Positions 60,861-64,000 of a stretch of DNA of 64,000 nucleotides are shown here, piece after piece. The stretch lies in the NCBI GenBank assembly GCA_903919975.1, contig CAIXKE010000014.1:1-64000 (forward strand), written 5' to 3'. Position numbers and translations under genes: made by a program. The notes beneath the pieces are model-generated. The model did not search any database and was not told where the DNA came from. It saw only the letters and a list, made by a program, of their open reading frames with translations. The DNA comes from Akkermansiaceae bacterium (GTDB lineage Bacteria; Verrucomicrobiota; Verrucomicrobiia; Verrucomicrobiales; Akkermansiaceae). The number at the start of each line of letters is the position of its first letter. The stretch's first letter is position 1.

Positions 60861-63002
60861 GTGAATCCGAATAGTCCAAACCGCCAATACGTGCTCGAAC
60901 GCACCCGAAATATCGGGATTGCGGCACATATTGATGCGGGCAAGACAACGCTCACCGAGCGCATTCTGTTCTACACGGGCATGATTCATAAAATCGGCGA
61001 GGTGCACGATGGTGCCGCCACGACCGACTGGATGGAACAAGAGCGCGAGCGTGGTATCACCATCACCTCCGCCGCCGTCACCACCGAATGGTGGCAACGC
61101 GCTGAAGAGGGGACTGTGAAACTTTTCCCTGATCAGAAGCAACGCATCAACATTATCGACACTCCCGGCCACGTGGACTTCACCGCAGAGGTGGAACGCT
61201 CACTCCGGGTTCTCGATGGTGCGATCGTCGTTTTCTGCGGTGTCGCTGGTGTGCAGCCACAATCTGAAACCGTTTGGCGCCAAGCCACGAAATACAACGT
61301 GCCGCGCATCGTGTTCGTCAATAAGATGGACCGCACCGGAGCCGACTTCGACAATGTCTTCAACGAGGTTAAGGAAAAGCTCGGTGCCAACGCCGTCCGG
61401 ATCCTGATTCCGATCGGTTGCGAAGATCACCTCATCGGCCAGATCGACGTCGTAAATCAACGCGCAGTTTATTTCTCGGACGACGAAAAGTTCGGCTCCA
61501 CCTACACGATCAAAGAACTCGAAGGCGAGCTCATTGATATCGCCAAGGAAGCCTACGAAGAACTCGTCCACGCCGTCGCCGATGCCGATGAACTGGTCGG
61601 CGAGAAATTCCTGATGGAAGAACCGGTTTCCCTTGAGGAACTCAAACAAGGCCTCCGCCGCGCCACCATCGCCAACCACCTGATCCCCGTTGCCGGTGGA
61701 TCCGCTTTTAAAAACAAAGGCGTCCAATATTTGCTGGATGCCGTCGTCGATTACCTCCCTAGCCCGCTCGACATCCCGTCAGCGATCGGCATGGACCCCG
61801 ACAACGAAGAACATCAGATCGAGGTTGTCACCTCCGACCACGAGAAGTTCGTCGCCCTCGCATTCAAACTTTGGGCTGATAAGTTCGTCGGCAAACTCGT
61901 GTTCTTCCGCGTTTACTCCGGTGTCATCAAAAAGGGCGACACGGTCTATAACCCACGCACCCGCCGCTCCGAGCGAGTCGGCCGTTTGATCCAAATCCAG
62001 GCCAGCGAGCACAAGGACATCGACGCCTGCTACGCCGGCGACATCGCCGCCATGGTCGGCCTGAAAAACGTCACCACCGGTGACACCCTCGCCGCCGACA
62101 AATACGACGTCGTGCTCGAGCCTCCCACTTTCCCGGAACCCGTCATCTCGATGGCGGTTGAGCCGAGAACCAAGGTCGACCAAGAAAAACTTGCGATGGC
62201 CCTCAGCCGCCTGTCCGAAGAGGACCCGACCTTCATGGTGAAAACCGATGAGGAAACCGGCCAAACCATCATTTCCGGCATGGGTGAGCTTCACCTGGAG
62301 ATCATTATCGATCGCATCCGCCGCGAATTCAAAGTGGAGGCCAACACCGGCGCTCCTCAAATCGCCTACCGCGAAACCATCACCAAAGCCGCTGGCGGCG
62401 AAGGCAAACTGGTCAAGCAATCCGGCGGCCGCGGCCAATACGGCCACGTCATCCTCTCGATGAAGCCCAATGAAAAGGGCAAGGGCCTGACCATCGAAAA
62501 CAAAGTCGTCGGTGGCACCATCCCGAAGGAATACATCAGCGCCGTGCTCAAAGGCGTGAACGAAGCCATGACCAACGGTATCATCGCCGGCTACCCGGTC
62601 ATCGATGTCCATGTCGAAATCCTCGATGGCTCCTACCACGATGTGGATTCCAACGAAAACGCCTTCACGATGGCCGCGATCTTCGCCATGAAGGACGGCT
62701 TCAAGAAAGCTAAATCCATTTTGCTAGAGCCGATCATGGCCGTCGAAGTCTCCACTCCGGACGACTATCAAGGCGACGTGATGGGCGATTTGAGCCGCCG
62801 CCGCGGACAAATCCAAAACACTGAATCCAAAGGCAAGCTCTCCATCGTGCATGCCAATGTCCCTCTCAAAGAAATGTTCGGCTACTCAACAGCCGTCCGT
62901 ACCCTCTCATCAGGACGCGCTTCCTATGCGATGACCCCATCGCATTTCGAGCAAGTCCCCACCAGTATCGTCGAAGAGATCGTAAGCGACCGCCTCGGTT
63001 AG
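60861..63002 (+). CDS. fusA: Elongation factor G
   Basis: 713 aa from a GTG at 60861. GTPase motifs: AHIDAGKTT at 22-30, the switch [17 protein letters not shown] and [11 protein letters not shown]. Domains II-V follow with the typical [12 protein letters not shown] and [17 protein letters not shown]. Carries out translocation. It lies 31 nt after rpsG with no clear Shine-Dalgarno (CGCCCGTT before GTG). The tuf gene that often follows is absent; rpsJ comes 59 nt later. Confidence 0.98.
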   Translation: MNPNSPNRQYVLERTRNIGIAAHIDAGKTTLTERILFYTGMIHKIGEVHDGAATTDWMEQERERGITITSAAVTTEWWQRAEEGTVKLFPDQKQRINIIDTPGHVDFTAEVERSLRVLDGAIVVFCGVAGVQPQSETVWRQATKYNVPRIVFVNKMDRTGADFDNVFNEVKEKLGANAVRILIPIGCEDHLIGQIDVVNQRAVYFSDDEKFGSTYTIKELEGELIDIAKEAYEELVHAVADADELVGEKFLMEEPVSLEELKQGLRRATIANHLIPVAGGSAFKNKGVQYLLDAVVDYLPSPLDIPSAIGMDPDNEEHQIEVVTSDHEKFVALAFKLWADKFVGKLVFFRVYSGVIKKGDTVYNPRTRRSERVGRLIQIQASEHKDIDACYAGDIAAMVGLKNVTTGDTLAADKYDVVLEPPTFPEPVISMAVEPRTKVDQEKLAMALSRLSEEDPTFMVKTDEETGQTIISGMGELHLEIIIDRIRREFKVEANTGAPQIAYRETITKAAGGEGKLVKQSGGRGQYGHVILSMKPNEKGKGLTIENKVVGGTIPKEYISAVLKGVNEAMTNGIIAGYPVIDVHVEILDGSYHDVDSNENAFTMAAIFAMKDGFKKAKSILLEPIMAVEVSTPDDYQGDVMGDLSRRRGQIQNTESKGKLSIVHANVPLKEMFGYSTAVRTLSSGRASYAMTPSHFEQVPTSIVEEIVSDRLG

Positions 63003-63061
63003 CCGAACCTGATCACTCGCCCTGTAGCCCACCACGTAAACCGTCAAACAACCTCTCCACC

Positions 63062-63370
63062 ATGGAAAATCAGAAAATACGCATCCGCCTGCGCGCCTTC
63101 GATCACCGCGCGATCGACCGCTCCGCCCAAGAAATCGTGGAGACCGCGAAGCGCACCGGCGCCCGCGTCGCCGGCCCGATCCCGCTTCCAACACGCATCG
63201 AGAAGTTCAGCGTCAACCGCTCGGTTCACGTTAACAAGAAGTCCGCCGAACAATTCGAAATCCGCACTCACAAGCGTTTGCTCGACATCGTCGATCCCAC
63301 CGCCCGCACCGTGGACGAGCTCAAAAAGCTCAACCTGCCAGCCGGTGTCGATATCACCATCCGCATCTGA
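63062..63370 (+). CDS. rpsJ: 30S ribosomal protein S10
   Basis: 102 aa with [39 protein letters not shown] and the C-terminal [11 protein letters not shown]. Ribosomal component and, in other bacteria, NusE. It starts the S10 operon directly after fusA. CTCTCCACC precedes the ATG, with no Shine-Dalgarno. Confidence 0.98.
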   Translation: MENQKIRIRLRAFDHRAIDRSAQEIVETAKRTGARVAGPIPLPTRIEKFSVNRSVHVNKKSAEQFEIRTHKRLLDIVDPTARTVDELKKLNLPAGVDITIRI

Positions 63371-63386
63371 GTTCGGCATAACTGCC

Positions 63387-63426
63387 ATCTTCGATCCTCT
63401 ATCTCCAATCCTTTATCTTTATCTAG
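63387..63426 (+). repeat. ATC(C/T) low-complexity tract upstream of rplC
   Basis: ATCTTCGATCC, TCTATCTCCAATCC and TTTATCTTTATCTAG fill most of the rpsJ-rplC gap, ending 2-3 nt before the rplC ATG. The tract is pyrimidine-rich, lacks a Shine-Dalgarno, and shares the 11-mer ATCTTCGATCC with the insert in alaS. Confidence 0.55.
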
Positions 63427-63428
63427 CC

Positions 63429-64000
63429 ATGTCACTCGGCCTTCTCGGCAAAAAAATCGGTATGACCCGCCTGTTCGACCAACAGGCCGGGACCATGATC
63501 CCCGTAACCGTCATCGACGTTTCCGGTAACACCATCCTTCAGACCAAGACCCCTGAGACCGACGGCTACACTGCCGTGCAAGTCGGCTTCAGCGATCAAA
63601 AGGAACAACGCGTCTCCAAGCCGGATCTCGGCCGCTTCAAGAAAGCCGGATCCACCCCGAAACGCTTCATTCAGGAATTCCGCTTCGAAGCCGGAGCCAC
63701 AGTGCCTGAAGCCCACACCGGAATGGAAACCTTCGTCGCCGGCCAATGGGTCGACGTCATCGGCAACACCAAGGGTAAAGGTTTCCAAGGCGCCATGAAA
63801 CGCTACGGATTCGGTGGCCTCAAGCAGAGCCACGGCTCGATGATGCATCGCCGGACCGGTTCCATCGGTGCGGGCTCCACCCCAGGCCGCGTCTGGAAAA
63901 ACCAACAGATGCCCGGTCACATGGGTACCAACCGCACCACCGTGCAAAACCTCAAAGTCGTCGCCGTTCGTCCGGAAGATGGCGTCATCCTCGTCTCTGG
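63429..64000 (+). CDS. rplC: 50S ribosomal protein L3, partial
   Basis: The start (MSLGLLGKKIGMTRLFD) and about 190 residues are in the window; the C-terminus lies beyond the end. The L3 core WVDVIGNTKGKGFQGAMKR, then GSIGAGSTPGRVWKNQQMPG and HMGTNRTTVQNLKVV is present. Second gene of the S10 operon. Confidence 0.97.
   Translation, partial: MSLGLLGKKIGMTRLFDQQAGTMIPVTVIDVSGNTILQTKTPETDGYTAVQVGFSDQKEQRVSKPDLGRFKKAGSTPKRFIQEFRFEAGATVPEAHTGMETFVAGQWVDVIGNTKGKGFQGAMKRYGFGGLKQSHGSMMHRRTGSIGAGSTPGRVWKNQQMPGHMGTNRTTVQNLKVVAVRPEDGVILVS

Noticed and set aside
61779-62639. 286-codon minus-strand frame within fusA
   Set aside because: Lies wholly within EF-G and has the composition of an antisense frame.

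Overview
The window reads as a chromosome segment, roughly 60% GC, from a Gram-negative, probably aerobic, free-living bacterium. I infer the phylum Verrucomicrobiota. Supporting signs are the LPS genes (kdsA, an LptA-like protein, lptB), an S14-FmdB-CNNM cluster, a CBS-domain pyrophosphatase, a GbsR-type regulator, degraded ExbB/ExbD-like genes, a degraded sulfatase, and several classes of intergenic repeat. Many start codons, including those of ribosomal protein genes, have no Shine-Dalgarno sequence. No 16S or tRNA gene lies in the window, so the assignment rests on gene content.

Layout. 0-8 kb (minus): a TolC/MacA/MacB-type tripartite efflux operon, an OmpA-like protein and an HtrA-type protease. 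8-12 kb: alaS, then a decayed stretch with an ankyrin-repeat gene, an antitoxin remnant and a TonB-like fragment. 12-19.6 kb: an MsbA-like exporter, YebC, acylphosphatase, folP, an amidase, and a coenzyme A-disulfide reductase/rhodanese fusion with its ArsR-family regulator. 20-23.8 kb: a scar of truncated genes (GH2 glycosidase, a conserved hypothetical, a sulfatase) surrounding an intact SbtA/SbtB bicarbonate-uptake pair and a divergent regulator. 24-33 kb: lipoproteins, avtA, a peroxiredoxin, a TIGR01777 epimerase with a GbsR regulator, the Mn-type pyrophosphatase, RppH and an HAD phosphatase. 33-40.4 kb: kdsA, lptA-like, lptB, SprT, a dead alanine dehydrogenase, rpsN, FmdB and CNNM. 40.6-47.5 kb: recQ, purD-pyrR-(membrane protein)-pyrB and manC. 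47.5-50.8 kb: degraded ExbD/ExbB-like genes and a CrtQ/CrtO-type carotenoid glycosyl/acyl transfer pair. 50.8-54.6 kb: argS, ptsN-like EIIA and an RRM protein with a long folded leader. 54.6-58.4 kb: an arsenic operon arsR-GAPDH-arsJ-acr3. 59.3 kb: an internally deleted PEBP gene. 59.7-64 kb: rpsL-rpsG-fusA-rpsJ-rplC, with no tuf between fusA and rpsJ.

The most unusual non-coding signal is a family of short hairpins preceded by GGAG. They sit at gene 3' ends, singly or as inverted pairs, and their stems differ in sequence but keep their pairing. They resemble REP/REPIN elements mobilised by RAYT transposases. Other regulatory signals are two near-identical 18-bp sites (TTTCAGT-N5-TTGAAA) upstream of the GbsR gene and of its neighbour, palindromes at both arsR-type starts, and pyrimidine-rich tandem repeats just upstream of kdsA, lptB and rplC, a similar one of which lies in frame inside alaS.
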